NCBI GenBank assembly: GCA_037576195.1
Contig: CM075102.1
Span: 1,736,001-1,800,000 of the forward strand
Source of the DNA: Phytoseiulus persimilis
Lineage: Eukaryota > Arthropoda > Arachnida > Mesostigmata > Phytoseiidae
Direction of reading: 5' to 3'
DNA: 64,000 nt
Below, piece after piece: positions 1 through 49,418 of the stretch. A program made the translations under genes and the position numbers. The notes under the pieces were generated by a model. That model saw only the letters and a list, made by a program, of their open reading frames with translations, was not told the DNA's origin and did no database searches. The stretch's first letter is position 1, and each line of letters starts with the position of its first letter.

Positions 1-1570
1 TCCGAGACGCCGGTGATTGAGTGCGGTCTGGCCGGTTTGATCACCGTATGAGCTAGATTCAAATGAATATTCCTCTGGGACCACGCAACCAGGAAGGCAT
101 CAACAGTCACCCTGCGAGCATTAACTTCCGGGAGAACCGTCCATCGACAAGCAGTGACAGCGAGAAAAGCTCCGTGGGAGTTTCGGACGACTCTCGGTGC
201 AGGAAAGCGCCCGCCCGAGCCGGCAGTCCTGCAACTGCGAGCAGAGTCGATTCCTCGAGCGAGATCGAGAACTCATTCCATCGAACAAGGAACAGCAGCC
301 AGCCGAAAATATATAACCATCAGGACCCGGTTCAATATTGCTCCGAGTCAATATGGCCTACGGGGGCGGGGAAAGGAAAACGAGTTCCTGTTTCGCGCGG
401 AAAAACGAAAGCCACACGGACCGACGGAAAACAAGCTGCAGCTGGAAGACGCGCACAACTGAAACGAAAGGACCCGCTGTCCGCTCGTCTGAGACCTTGC
501 CTGACTAGCTCTCGACGAAGAGAAGGGCCAGCTGTCTCGGTCGTTATTAGGGAACGAACGAACGAGCGAGCGAACGAAAGCAGAAGAGGGCTTGCCCGCC
601 TGTTTACTCTAACACCGTGTGCAGACCCCCCTCGGTCGAGCACTTTTTGCGTTCTAGCGTCACGTTCACCGCTCGGCCGTTCGCCCATCCAGTGTCCCTC
701 CTTGACTCCGTACCGGCGACGCCTCAAAGCCGAGCTGTTAGTTGTCTTGGCCCTGTTCGGCTCCTCTCGTTTCTACACTCCTGAGCTTCCCTCCCAGCCT
801 CCCTCACCGCAGCCGCAGCCCTCCATCTTCCTCCGTGCTTCCTCTTCTAGCGAGCTCTGTGGCTTAATAAACAGTGCTACAGAACAACATGGTGCAATGA
901 GCTCATCGTCGGTGAATACCGCGAACCGATTGACTCTCTGGGATCAGAATCGAATTGAACAAGTTCCATCGAGACATCCAAGGGCGTTTCTGAATCTCCG
1001 TCGAGACGTTCTCTGTCGGGGATCAGGTGCGGAGCTCACTCCTGAATGCACTCCCGCATTAATGAGGAAGTACTGTTTATTTAACTGAACGGCAGGCCCA
1101 TCTCTCGGCGATTGGAGAAAACCCGTTGGATTGAGAGTATTGGTTTGAGGAATACGGTTCATATGGATGTCTACACGATGGAATCTTGAAACACCCTGAG
1201 CATGTGGTTCTCAAGAGGTAGGAAGCGCCGAAATTTCTATGCGTAGCTCGAATCTTGAACGCCGTTCGCACTATCGAAGCAGGGAGCGGAATCCAGGCTG
1301 AGTCCATTCCGACCGATTCCCGAACAGACGGTTGTCTGTTACGTGAGCATAATGCTTCGTGGCGGTTTTCCGTCAGCTGGCGCTCCTTGGCGCTCTCCCT
1401 CTCGCGAGCCTTCTATCAGGTGTATGATACTGGCCTCGTTCCGAACGACCAGCTTTCTGGAGAGATATAGGAACTACTTCGTCCCCTTAGAATCCCTCCT
1501 TCACCATTTCGAGAGCCATCGTGTGGGCATGAGAAGAGTCAGCGTCGAAAGTTTGGGTCACGGAGGAAAG
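1..1570. other. left edge: receptor intron sequence, no recognised gene
   Basis: This lies 3' of receptor exon h on the minus strand, so it is probably intron. A long plus-strand open frame (63-1088) is Ser/Arg/Pro-rich, has no recognisable domain, and overlaps open frames on the other strand, as expected of GC-rich noncoding DNA. A (GAAC/GAGC) microsatellite sits at about 551-578. Confidence 0.5.
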
Positions 1571-2534
1571 TATTGGGTGCAAAAGTTCTGGGCCGTGATT
1601 TCGATCGCCCATAACTCCGCTCCCAGGGGGTACAGAAAGATGATAAAAAATATGAAATGCGCGGAAGTCAGTCAGCTTTCAGATGCAGTCAAGCGCGACA
1701 GCGAAAAGCATCTTGCTCACACGAGCCATTTTACTGAAAGGGTCGAAATTCGAAAAATCGCTATGGCCCCCCATTTTCTCTCCGGAATCATGAAGTTCGG
1801 CGAAGAATGAGTGGTTTCAGAGAAGAAATCAGGCATTATGGCCGCGCCAAAGCGGAGATATCGGCCCCGGAAGATTTGACTTTTTGGTGATTTTCTGGTG
1901 CTTTTTTTCCGCGAACTTAACGGTCTCGTGGATGGGATGAGCTGGATTTCCACCGGAAACGCTCGGAATTGTCACTTGAACACGTTTTATCGTTGTTCGC
2001 CTTGCGAAGGAGTGATTTCGTGTGCTCAACAGACGCAGAAGTAATTTCTCTCCCGTCCCTAGCGTCGCTTCTGGTAGTTTAACCATTCAGAAAATGATAT
2101 ATTGTGATAAAGCCATCATCGAGCTCATCGTCCCAGAGGGAAGATCCCATCCATGAGACCTTTCAATCAGCGGGAAGAAACACCAAGAAATCACAAAATA
2201 ATCGAATCTTCCGGGCCGATCCCTCCGCTTTCCCGCGGCGAAAATGCTGATTTTTCATTGAAACCACCTATTTCTCGACGAACTTCATGATTTTGGAGAG
2301 AAAACAGGGGGTCATAATCTTAGTTTCGCCGGAGCCGCAGAACCGCGATTTTTCCAATTTCGACCCTTCAAGTAAATTCGCTCATGTGAGCACGGTGCTT
2401 TTTGGATAATGACACGCTTGACTGCATCTGAAAGCTTACTAAATTCCGCGCATTTCGTAATTTTCTGTCATATTCCTGTGCCGCCAATGAGCGAGTGAAA
2501 TCAGGGCCCCAGAACTTTTGCATCCACCCAATAT
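1571..2534. repeat. foldback element: two ~0.4-kb inverted arms
   Basis: The left arm (about 1571-1950) and right arm (about 2120-2534) are reverse complements of each other with scattered mismatches and small indels. Shared blocks include TGCAAAAGTTCTGGG, AGCTTTCAGATGCAGTCAAG, AGGGTCGAAATT and TCTCTCC..AATCATGAAGTT. The unpaired centre is about 170 bp. No transposase is present. It could be a MITE-like foldback element or a tail-to-tail duplication; divergence of the arms says it is old. Arm ends are approximate. Confidence 0.8.
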
Positions 2535-2937
2535 TGGACAAACACTGCCGCAAGCGAAATCCAGAGTGCCGCGGGGTGTCACAATACCGACGGGGTGTCA
2601 AGATATCCGCGAGCATCTAGCGCACCGGGTGCTCCTATCGTCGTGAAAAGATTAGGCAAATATTTGAGAAATGCGGTGAAGGAGGGGGAGATGGAACGAA
2701 TATGGGGGAGATGGGAAATGAGGTTTTTGTCGTTCCGTGACCCAGGTTGCATCCTCGTGTCTGGCCCCAGAAAGTTTGACCAACGCTGTCTCATGCGGCA
2801 GGATAGGCGATCTCGCGTGTCGGACTCTCCATGCATTTCAACGGCTCTGTCGAGCGCTGGTACCCACTCCCCGAAGTCGCATTTTCGGAGCTTTGAAGTG
2901 TTCTAGATACGTGAATGTCTTAAAATATGTGGCTCAC
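2535..2937. other. intron sequence beside exon h
   Basis: This is about 400 bases between the foldback repeat and the receptor exon. I see no gene or strong repeat in it. Confidence 0.5.
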
Positions 2938-39361
<36,424 letters not shown>

Positions 39362-42300
39362 CTGAGGGAGGAATTCAGGGTCATTAGTTCAAAATAGCGG
39401 CTTCGCTAGAAACAATACGAACGGATCACTGCGTAGGTGCAACCACTCGATCCGTGCTCCGCTCAGAGGAGGCGGGTTGCGGTCGCAGCAGGCGATGCCA
39501 TGCCCAAGTTGGGAAGGCTCCCCGTCGAACTGCCTGAGACGTACAGCGACCCGTGTCCATCACACGTTTGTATGGCTGTTCGGTGTGCTCGGGTCCGGGC
39601 GAGTATCGGGAAGTGTGAGGGAAGAAAAGAGGATTACGCATTCTGGTAGACCCATCTATAGACTTCGCAGGAGCTGCCAGCACCGCCACCGTATATAATT
39701 AGAGTGAAGATACGCTCGCTCGACGTATGTCAGATTTGCGAGCCTTGCGGTCGACCCTTTGAGCAGGCTGGGAGTGACTGAACCTCCCACAGCGAGTCAG
39801 CCGAACGCAGGTGCTAATGCGCTGGAGAACTTTCTCACAGAAACAACGTTCGATGACAGCGTAAGTGACACGCTGCATTTACCGCCCAGAGCCCTGGGAG
39901 TTTCTAATAACAAGCCGAGGGTCCGCCGATAGGACCGAACGATGGAGCGACGGTCCCCCACCACGAAGAACTTGAGCGAATGATAACGAACCTCGGCAAG
40001 ATCCCCTCTCCCTTCCTCAGTTTCTCTCCTTTCCATCCTCGAATTTCCCGCAGAGTCTCTCTCTCTCTCCCCCTGAAGAAAAAAACAGCGATGATCAACG
40101 AGCACTTGCGAGGGGAAAGCAGTCAATCGGTCAAGATCTCATCCGGCCGAAAAAATTCACGTCATCGGGATGGAACAGTTCAACAGAGCTATCCGCGACT
40201 GGTGAAGATCGGGGAGGAGGGGAGATCCCAGGAAAGTCCCTCCACCGGGAAAGAACACAACCACGAGTCGTGTTTGTTAATCGATCGGGTGCTCACCCAC
40301 CCACCCCCTCAGGGTGTTCGAAGAGTGCGGCCCACTCGACCCGCTTCACTCACTCTTCCTTCCGGCGTTGGCCGGCCTCCATGAAAAGATCCAGTCACTC
40401 GTGAAGGGAGAAAGAAGAACCGGGGAGCGCGGCCAAACTTCTTGCTCTCTCGGCAACGAGTTATTGATAGTGAGTGGCTTCGTTATCCTCCTTCTCCCCG
40501 TCCAGCCTCTCGCTATCCTCATCGTTTATCTCCGAGAAGACGAAGTAGATAATCAGAATCTTGATAAAGTAGCGCTCCATTTAGGCTATGACAATGCGCT
40601 GTCTGGCGTCCTATTTCCGTCGAGGACTGCTTGAGTGCGCGGGCATCGCTCTTTTCTTCTCTACATTCTAGCGAAGAGTTTCGACCAAATGTTAGTTGCT
40701 CCCGCTCGTGTGAATTAGCGCGAAGAGAACAGAATGAAATCCCACAAGACAATGGGACATAGTCGTTGGGCGCGGAGCCTTCCTGGGATCGACGGGAGCA
40801 GCAGCCTTCCTCCTGCGGCAGCAGTCCTGCGGATCCTCCACGGAAATGTAGAGGCAGGAGATCACTCTGCGACTGAGCGACGAATGGGGACGAACACAAC
40901 AACTGCCTCAGATCGATGACACAGCATCGTGGGCTTCTACGATCAGAACCTCCGCTCCGAACCATCCCCTAATCAAATCCGTTGGTCGTTCCGCGGAGCA
41001 GGGAAAAAACTCGCGTAGCGCGAAAAAAAGGAGAGAGAGCGGAACGGGGTTTAGGGGAAAGACCTGCGAAGTACTCGATTCGCTCCGGATTTCCGACAGA
41101 CCGAAAATGCAACATTCACCGCCGAGATAGACGACCTCCGAGCGAAAGGAGGAAGCAAAGAGCAGAACAGAAAGACAACGCGGAACGAGCCCCATTTCTG
41201 TTGAAGCCCAACAGCTTAAAACGATTTGATTAGGACACAGTGGGCGAGTTCCTGTTCGGGCGTTCCCCGCTCCGTCTCTGCTGGTCGCAGTGCTCCTTCC
41301 CATCTCGGACCTCCTCCATCCCGTGATTTAGTTTTCCGCTCTCTCGGATGCTTTCTTGATCCTTCCCGAGGCGAGAACCGGTTACTTCATCCTCACCTTC
41401 CCACCGTCTGTCTCGTGCCGAAATGAAATCTTCCGGTGGTGGGGGATCTTTCGTGAGCCTCCGACATCGTCATTCGGAGGAGTTGAACGACGCAGCGGCG
41501 ATATTGCATCACCGCCTCGCTTACGAAAGGGGACGAACGAATCAACTCCTGTCGATTGTTCCTCCTCCATCCTCCCTCGAAGCTTGATGGGGGGCCCCGA
41601 TCCTCAGAACAACGGTCGAACCGCTGTGATTTCGCACAGGACAGAGTCTGCTTGGATCGGTTGTCCTCTTCTCGATCACGACAGTGCCACTTTGGAGGCG
41701 GGCGCGGGACCCGGTGTCTGGAGAAACCGCATCTATCGGAACGAGCAGCTTGCCGTCGCTGATTTTCCCTATCTTCTTTTTCCACCAGAGGAAGCAACTT
41801 CCGCCCGCGACTCTCAGAGTGTGAGGGAGGCGGGACGCGAAATAACAACTAGAAGAAGCTTCCCACTCTTCGAGTCCAATTTGCCGCGAGCTCGCAGACC
41901 GGAGACCCGTTAGGCCGACCGCATCTGCATCCGTGATTGCTTCGTTAAGGCTCGTCGCGCCGTTCGCATTATTGAACCGCTGCGGCGGCCCTGACAGCGA
42001 AAACCGATGCCACAGTCGTTGAGGGGAGCGGTCGCTCCATGTTTTTCGAATCAGGCATCGGCGAACTCCGCTCTCATCGAGGAACTTTTAGAAAGCTAAT
42101 GAAACCATCGAAACCGATAGCGCGGCTCGAACCGGTGCGGATCCGCATGCGGTGTCAGAGCAAAATCGACCCCTGCCATCTCGGTCTCGAATAAAGTCAT
42201 AGCGCTGGCGCTGTCTAGTTTGGATACAGCAGTACAGGAGAGTGTCTCCTACGAACGGCCCGACCTGGTAAGAAACTTTCGCGGAGGATCTCATTCGCAA

Positions 42301-42436
42301 ATCAGAAAGCGCCCAGGCAGGCCAGGTCCTGACCTTGTGAGCTCCCTGGTTTTTGGAATCTGAGTGAGATCTCCTTTTCTGAGAGATCAAAACGTCATGG
42401 ATAGCGCCTGGAAGTTCAGAGAATAATAGTTGTATG

Positions 42437-42457
42437 CCCCCCCCCCCCCCCCCCCCC
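42437..42457 (+). repeat. poly(C) run, 21 nt
   Basis: A pure run of 21 C followed by TTCCCCCC. Confidence 0.95.
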
Positions 42458-45400
42458 TTCCCCCCAACCATTCGAGTGGATGGACAAATGAGTCTTGGAA
42501 TCCGCGTTCTCCAGCGCTCTCGGCAATAAGACATTATTCATCGAGCTTTCCCTCCATTCAGCCATGGATTCATGAAAGGTGATCGATGAATAGCGCCTAA
42601 ACCTCCCACGCTGTGACCATAAGTCAACCAGGAACATGAGGCTCCCCGTCATTCATTGTGGTAGATGAGACGATCTATCGGTTCCTCGACATCCAGCGCT
42701 CCCGATTGGTTCCCATAGCGGAGATCATGATCCTCGGAAAACGTGAGTTTTAACGGTTGGCTCGATTGTGGGAATTTCCGTTAATGCAGAGAGATCTCCG
42801 TGTCAAGGGAGTCAGGGATCGAAGAGTTCCCAAGCTCTTGACTGGGAGGTGGTTCGTATACTCTCCCTCCCCTGGGACACGTCGCTTCTGAGAGAGACTA
42901 GAAAAACCGATAGCGGCACGAGCCCGTTTACGAAGAGTACATTGATGATATAGAGCAATTATCGTCGATCTGAGCTCCAAGAGGGATGACTTCAACGACT
43001 CGACGAAGTTGGATTGTGCGAGAAAATCGTGCTGTCTCGCTCACGTATTCCGATTGTCTGTCCAAGTGTTAGCTATCCTCGATGTTCTGGGCGTTCAAGT
43101 TTACACCTCCTTGAGCTTTGGTTTGTCATGCTCGTCCACTCTGAAGCTCTCATGCTTGGGCGCCGGGAGCGTGTTCACGGCCCCTCACCGATGGTAGGCG
43201 GACCCAAGCACCGAGGTCCGTATGCAAAGCATGAGCTGAAATGGCATGAAACGACCATAGCTATGCTTGATTCGATCTCCGTGCATGAACCGCTCGGAAG
43301 ACCGTCCGAGATTATCCGGAAACGGAAATTTCCGGAGCCTGGTTGACTCGAACTATCTTTGACCGCTGCTCCTTCGCATGCTGGCTCCCGAAAAGCCCAC
43401 CACGTCCCAGACCGTGTGGGGAAAACAGCATGACTGATGGACTCCTCGAACCGGGAACTGATTGGAGCCGAACCACGGATAGAAACAGACTGATTCTGCC
43501 CCGCCCAACGGCGCTCGTTATCCGAGCACGTCTCGACGAGCGGAGTGTTTGGTCAAACATCCCGGGTATCGACTCCGAATCAAGTGGTGTCGATGCTGCG
43601 GGCCCCCAACGCAACGCAATAGGCTATCTCCGACGTGTGTTCCGTCTCTCTCTCTCTCCCTTGCGATGTTTTGATTTTTAATTGCCAATTAGCGTTCTTT
43701 TTTCCCTCAGCCATCTTCCCCTTGTTAGCGGCGTTCAACAATCAGTGCCGAATCCGAGGAGACTTGCTCGCATCCCGCCGGAAGAGAGAATGAGAACGAT
43801 GGAGCACGAGTGAGGAGCGGGGATGGCAAGGGCAAGCGGGAAAAAGGTGAGCAGGTCAGGGAGAACGCCTCGTGGGTAAAGTTACGTTGTGACGGTTCGC
43901 CGGCCGCTGGCTTGGGGCCAGTATTGGACCCGAGCTCAGGATGTGACTGTTTGTATGGAACGATGCGGTCTCGTACCCTCCCGGAAAGACCGAGTGACTC
44001 AACGACCGGGCGAAGAGCGACGAGTAAAATGGGAAGAGGGGCCGGGCAGGGATACGAGGAGGTCAACTGTCTCGGGGACCTCGTCCAACGAGCGCGTGGG
44101 AGGACAACGTTCGACTCGTTGTCGTCCGTCCTCTTCGGAGCTCGACGGCCCGGCAGACAAGCGGACGCATGCACAAACAGACAACAGGGGAGCAAGAAAG
44201 CGAATTCACAGCTCCGTTTCTGTTTGGATTTTATGGCCCATGAAGGCAACTCGCTGTATCAGTAGTAAGTTTCGTTCTTAACGAGACACGCCGGCTCTCC
44301 CTTCCTCCCGATGGAATCTCTTCCCCGGCGGCCGTTGGGGTTCTTCGTAGCGAGTCACGGTCGACTCCTCCGGTCGCTCGAAAAGGTGGCGAACTTCTCT
44401 AACCGGCTCAAGTCCCATGGCAGAGTGGTAACGTTCGACTTGAATTCCTCCAGAACGTCTCACTTCATCTTGGAAGTGTTTCTGCTGTTCTCGTTATCGT
44501 CGTTGCTCTGGATCGCGGAGTTGAGATTGCTGTTCCGTTGTCGTTACACAAAACGTGAGCTCCGTTGCGCCACGACAACCTGTCTTCATTGTTGTCCTCT
44601 CCCCACGCCCTTATACAACTCCGTTGTTGCGACGATGTCGTAGGACCTCATAAACCGTCAGTCTCTGTGCGGAATAGTCCGTTCGCGGGGTTCGGACTTT
44701 GTGGGAGCCGTTCGCTAACCGTTGGGACGAGGCCGCGCGAGAATACGTGCGGCGGAACGCTGGAGGAAAACACGCCTCCTTGCCGGGGAACGACCGATGA
44801 ACATCCCTCGTGTCCAGAGCCTTCTCCAGCCCACGAGTTCCTCTTGCTTTGGTGATGAGGGCTCCGGCGAACAGGCGGGCAAGAATGACTTGCGCGCCGG
44901 CAACGTCAACGGCAATAGGAGCGACGGCAACATAAAGAACAACACCGTCAGTCATTGTCGAGGACGAGGGAACTAGGATACTCGCTCACGTTCAGCCTCA
45001 CTCAGTAATCCCCAAGGATCAACACCGCATGAGCGGCGATGCTCTACTTGCTAAATAATGGTCGCCAGGTTTTTAGCCCACCAGATGCGATCCAGCGGGG
45101 CGAGCCAGCAGCTTCCCCGAACGTCAGCTCGGTAGCGCGCAGCGAGCCGAAGAGCGAGCTGCGTTCGAATCAAGTTATTCCCAAAGCATTTCAAATGCAC
45201 TCGTCCGGGCTCCAGCTCTTCTCGCTGAAAAACCATGCGTTGAGAGTGTGAATCCGCTTTCTCGGTTCGCGTGTGGGGATTCTCCCCCACGAAGAACCAG
45301 GAGCTGATCCAGATCGCTAGGCGTTAACGTTTCGAAAGCGTGGGTCATTTTCAACCGCAACTCATTTCTTCCGGAGCCACTTAGCCGGACCGCCCGCTCA

Positions 45401-45628
45401 TCTTCTCAGGGATCGCCAAACCCCGAAACGAGCCCGTTGAGCGGCCCCAAATGTGAACCTTCGGTCGAATCACCCACTGCTCAACGATCGTTCCGTTGTA
45501 TCGATCAGCAGGGCTGCGCTTTTCTGTGCCTCCCTCTTCTCCTTGTTGGACGCCAGAAAACGAACTCTCCTCTTCACACGTGTTTCTGGGTGATTCGACG
45601 CCGATTCGAAGTGGATCGAAGCTTTCAA

Positions 45629-45640
45629 GGGGGGGGGGGG
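45629..45640 (+). repeat. poly(G) run, 12 nt
   Basis: A pure run of 12 G. Confidence 0.95.
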
Positions 45641-48600
45641 ATAAAAGTGGAAGTGAGCGGGAACAAAGCGAGACAAAGAACCACCGGCACTATGGAGGGG
45701 ATACGGAGAGATATGATGGAGCTCAAAGATGGCGTCCACAGCTGCCGCCCACACTGCTGGATTACAGGCTTAGAACGGCGCCGATCGCGACGGTGACCAG
45801 GAGGAGAAGCCGCTGGATGGCTCCTCGAGCGTAACCTCGAGGGAGCATCGCGAAAGATCGCTCCCCGACAGGTCCCCCCCCCCCTCCCCCCAACAAAACC
45901 TTAGCGGAACCCTCGCGAAAGTCGGGACAGCTTGCCATGTTTTTTTTCTTCGGGTTTTTCGTTAGGATCCTCGCCGGGTCCCGTGCCGCCCGGCTCCATT
46001 CACCAACGACTTGGACGGAAGGAAGCTCCATCCTTTCTGCAACAGACACATTTATCATCGGCTCCTCGGAGCACACAACTCCCGTCTGCTCAAACCAACC
46101 CAAGGAGCCAAATTCACTCATCGTGCCCCCCACCGGAGCACAGTGGGCGCTTAGGCGTTGACGTTCGGTTCACCCGGAAACGAAATACTCCGCTCGGGTT
46201 TTTTCCTCTCTTTCTTCCCCTCGCCTCCTTCTGTCCCATTGTTTCGCAGTCGGCGGAAGAGAACGAGACCCCAAAGGAGGAATCTCTTTCGGGAATCTCC
46301 CCGCGCTCTCGGTCAATTCTGAACCGAGATCTCTGAACTCGCGATTCCATAAACCTCAAGCGGGAAGTTTGATTACAGGGATCATCGACTTTTCAATGAT
46401 CAGAAGAGCTATTTTGTCCATCACTCCATCCCTGTTGACACTTTGCCCGCTGACATTGGATTGTTCGGCGCCATACAGATTTCGCGCGAATGAAGTAGCG
46501 CGCCATCACGTGACTCTGCATCAGTAAACAGCGGCCACTGGGGATGGGGGTCTCGCTACCGCTGTGGATACGGCGCGGCAGACCGGTACCACACGGGTTG
46601 TTGAGAGGCGAGCTCGCTCGTTCTTCTTCTCATTCGATGCGATCCGCGCGGATGTTGTTGGCTGCTGCGTGCTCGGTGTGTCCGGTTTCAACTCTGAAAC
46701 GCAAGACGAGATCGCGAGCAAATAGAGCTCGGCTTGTTTGGACACAAGCAGAAGTCGAGTCCACCCGGCGGCTCGTCGCTCGGAAAGCTGCCGACACAAA
46801 CACCAGGCGACCCCGCAAGCTAAAAGAGTTGCGCTCAGCGCTAACGCCAACGCTAACACCAACGCCGCGCGTTCCGTCCCTGTTCTAGGCTGCCCACTTC
46901 TAGCTGCGCGGGAAGAGGGCAGCAAAGAAGAGAACAAGAGTACGACCTCATGGATTGGGAGCGAAGCCTCGAGCTGACCGCCGGCTGGGGAGCTAGGGTC
47001 CGCCGACTCCATCTAGAGGCCGGAATCAGAGAACGGCAAAGGCGACGCCGAGCTCGCATTCTCAGAGTCAAGGGTAACAACGAATATTTCGGCGCTGGAA
47101 AGGCGGACCTTCCGGAATTCACTGAGTTTCGGGGAGAGGTGTTATCACTGTAATCGACGAGAACGGAGGAGTCCGCCATTCCACGTCGTTGTCGCAGTAT
47201 CGGCAGTTCATGGGCGGACGAACAAGAGCATCAACAGCGGCGGCGTCCGAAGCTCGTAGATGCCAACCGCGACGGAAGCCGAGCGGAACGAACACAACGA
47301 AGCAAATCGGGCCGCAACCCTACAAGGCCGGGAATCCTCTGCTGTCTTCGCGGAGCTCTGCTCGTCTCATCTTTTCCGATGCCGTCAATACCATGCCCAG
47401 TGAGAGGAATCGACGGCTCGGCGATTCGAGCTCAACCGAGAGGATGCGGCGTCGGAACATCTCGACGACGGAGCCACCAGGCGGTGCCAGCGTTTGACGG
47501 TAGCATAGAGCTCGACTGCGGGCGGTAGCGCGTCGCGATTCGAACTGAGCAGAATGAATGTCGCGTTTGGAAAAACGTCGGCTCTCCTGGCTCCACGGGA
47601 GCTGCGGAACACTAAGTCATCCGCTCGGCGTTCTGCCATCCTTCCGCGGTTCGCTGTGAGGCAGAGAATACGCCTTATGAGCATGCGATGACGACGGGCT
47701 CAAGTCGGGGAATTCTCACCACAGGCTCATCTTTCGCTCATTTACTGCTTCCGGCCGCCTCCGTTCCCGCACTCAACGAGCTCCCTTGAGGGTCGGGGAG
47801 CGTCCCCAGCCGGACTCGTGTTGATATTGATGGCAATAGGGAAGTTCGACATCGTGCGCATTCCTCGCCGCCCGTCGAACCTTATCATGAATAAACTCCT
47901 CCCCGGGTGATAACTTCTTGCCAATCTATCGTTGGTTCCGATAGGCGACGGTGGGAGTGAGGGAATCGGTTTCTTCCACCATTCTGCAGCCTGAATTCCT
48001 GTGTTGGAGAATTCGCTCATTTTTGTAATCGGTCTCATCTATTCTTAGGTCTTCACCGAGTCCACATCCTGTTTTCAGCCGCACTTGGAGAGTCGGGGCG
48101 TGGAGCGAAGCGGGGAGAAGGGGGCCCAGAGTCACGGGTGGCGGGCGCGCCGTCCAAACCTTTGAGGGTGACCGGAGAGCTTGTATGTAAAAAGAGGATG
48201 TGGAGTTTCTCTGAAAGGGAAGGCCCCGAGAGGTGGGTCTGAAACTCGCAAGCCGAGCAGCTTAATCTGGCCTGAGGCCATTTTGGAACCTTGCCGTTAC
48301 GTTCCGCATCTCTCCCGTTCCCCGTCCCGAGCTGGCGTGTAGATCGGCTATCTAGTTGTTCGAGTGCTTGTAAGGCAGGAGAATTCGATTGCCGTTTTCA
48401 TGGCGCCTGTGTCCGAGTTTCGAATGTTTTCTCCTCACGACTCGCTATTTTTCTGCAGCGTCGGAGCCATTTCGCTCGGGAGCTTAACTTTGGGACCCGA
48501 TTTTCTGAGAGTAAATTCTGAGTAGGTTCGTTTTGGAAGTCAGCGACGAACTCGTTCAGAGAATTGAGAAGCGCGTAGAATGAAGAATCACATCCCAAGG

Positions 48601-49167
48601 GTACCCGGGCTCGGCAGATAAACTTCGGGAACTCCCACGTGGGGTATAAACGAGCCGGAAAATGTGAGCAGACGGCATGGTTGCCATCAGCGTCACACCA
48701 TCACTGAACTTGTTCCGAGAGTTTGCTCTTCCTCCACCCATGCTGAGCGTGGACGAAGCTTATATTTGCCGGGCTGAGGGATGAATCGGGTGAATCAAGA
48801 GCAATGCCCCATCCGGTCGCTCGTTTGCGATTCGTGGGATCGATGGATTCCGTTGTTTGGCGGAGGAATCCGACCGAAAGCGAAGAAACATTTTCCTAAA
48901 CCGCAGACCGAACAATCCTCCGACGTGGAACTCGGCGCAAAAACGCTAAACGGAAGCATCAGTTGGATTTGCGACCGTTTTTACCCTTCCAACGTCACTT
49001 CAAGAGGTTTCACGAGTCACTAAGCCCGGTTACAGAAAACTCCTTCTCTTTCGGTTATCTGTCATTCGCTGATGCCCCAGAATGTCCCAAGGTCGGGTCG
49101 GCCGTCGCTCCGGCGGCGCTCCTCCTTTCGTGACGTTTCCCGCAGCGAGATATGCGGAGTGCGCGCA

Positions 49168-49173
49168 TATAAG
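49168..49173 (+). promoter_or_regulatory. TATA box of the cuticle-like gene
   Basis: TATAAG in the context GCATATAAGATC lies 100 bp before the ATG. A start of transcription about 30 bp downstream would fall near 49198, leaving a leader of about 70 nt. Highly expressed structural protein genes of arthropods often have TATA boxes, which fits. Confidence 0.65.
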
Positions 49174-49267
49174 ATCACGTCGGGCCACTTCGGATTACAC
49201 TTGGGACAGAGTTTAACCGGGACGGCAGAGATTCGGGGAGCGTAACGAAGCAGACGTGGATTCAGTC

Positions 49268-49418
49268 ATGAGGCCGGTTGTCGTGTTCGCTGCCCTTGCG
49301 GGTTTGTTGGTCGACGCTCAACTCGTTCCCATCGCCTCCGAGCCGTACGCCGGTGACCTGGGCGCCTACTACGGCTACGGCGCCGACTACGGCAGAGTCT
49401 ACGACGACGCCTACACAG
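49268..49418 (+). CDS. cuticle-like gene exon 1
   Basis: Fifty codons plus one base. It carries the signal peptide and the first YGYG block. An in-frame GTG 12 bp upstream is not used because the ATG gives a clean signal peptide. Intron 1 is 91 bp. Confidence 0.88.

Larger units (their letters stand above)
39362..49160. other. ~9.8 kb without a supported gene
   Basis: This lies between the receptor signal-peptide exon and the cuticle-like gene. It must include intron 1, and perhaps the first exon and promoter of the receptor, if these fall in the window, but I cannot pick them out. It holds a 21-C run (42437-42457), a 12-G run (45629-45640), C-rich tract near 45876, and many overlapping open frames on both strands without domains. 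Confidence 0.6.

Noticed and set aside
63-1088. 341-residue plus-strand open frame, longest in the window
   Set aside because: Ser/Arg/Pro-rich low-complexity sequence with no domain, overlapped by frames on the other strand; GC-rich DNA with few stops explains it.
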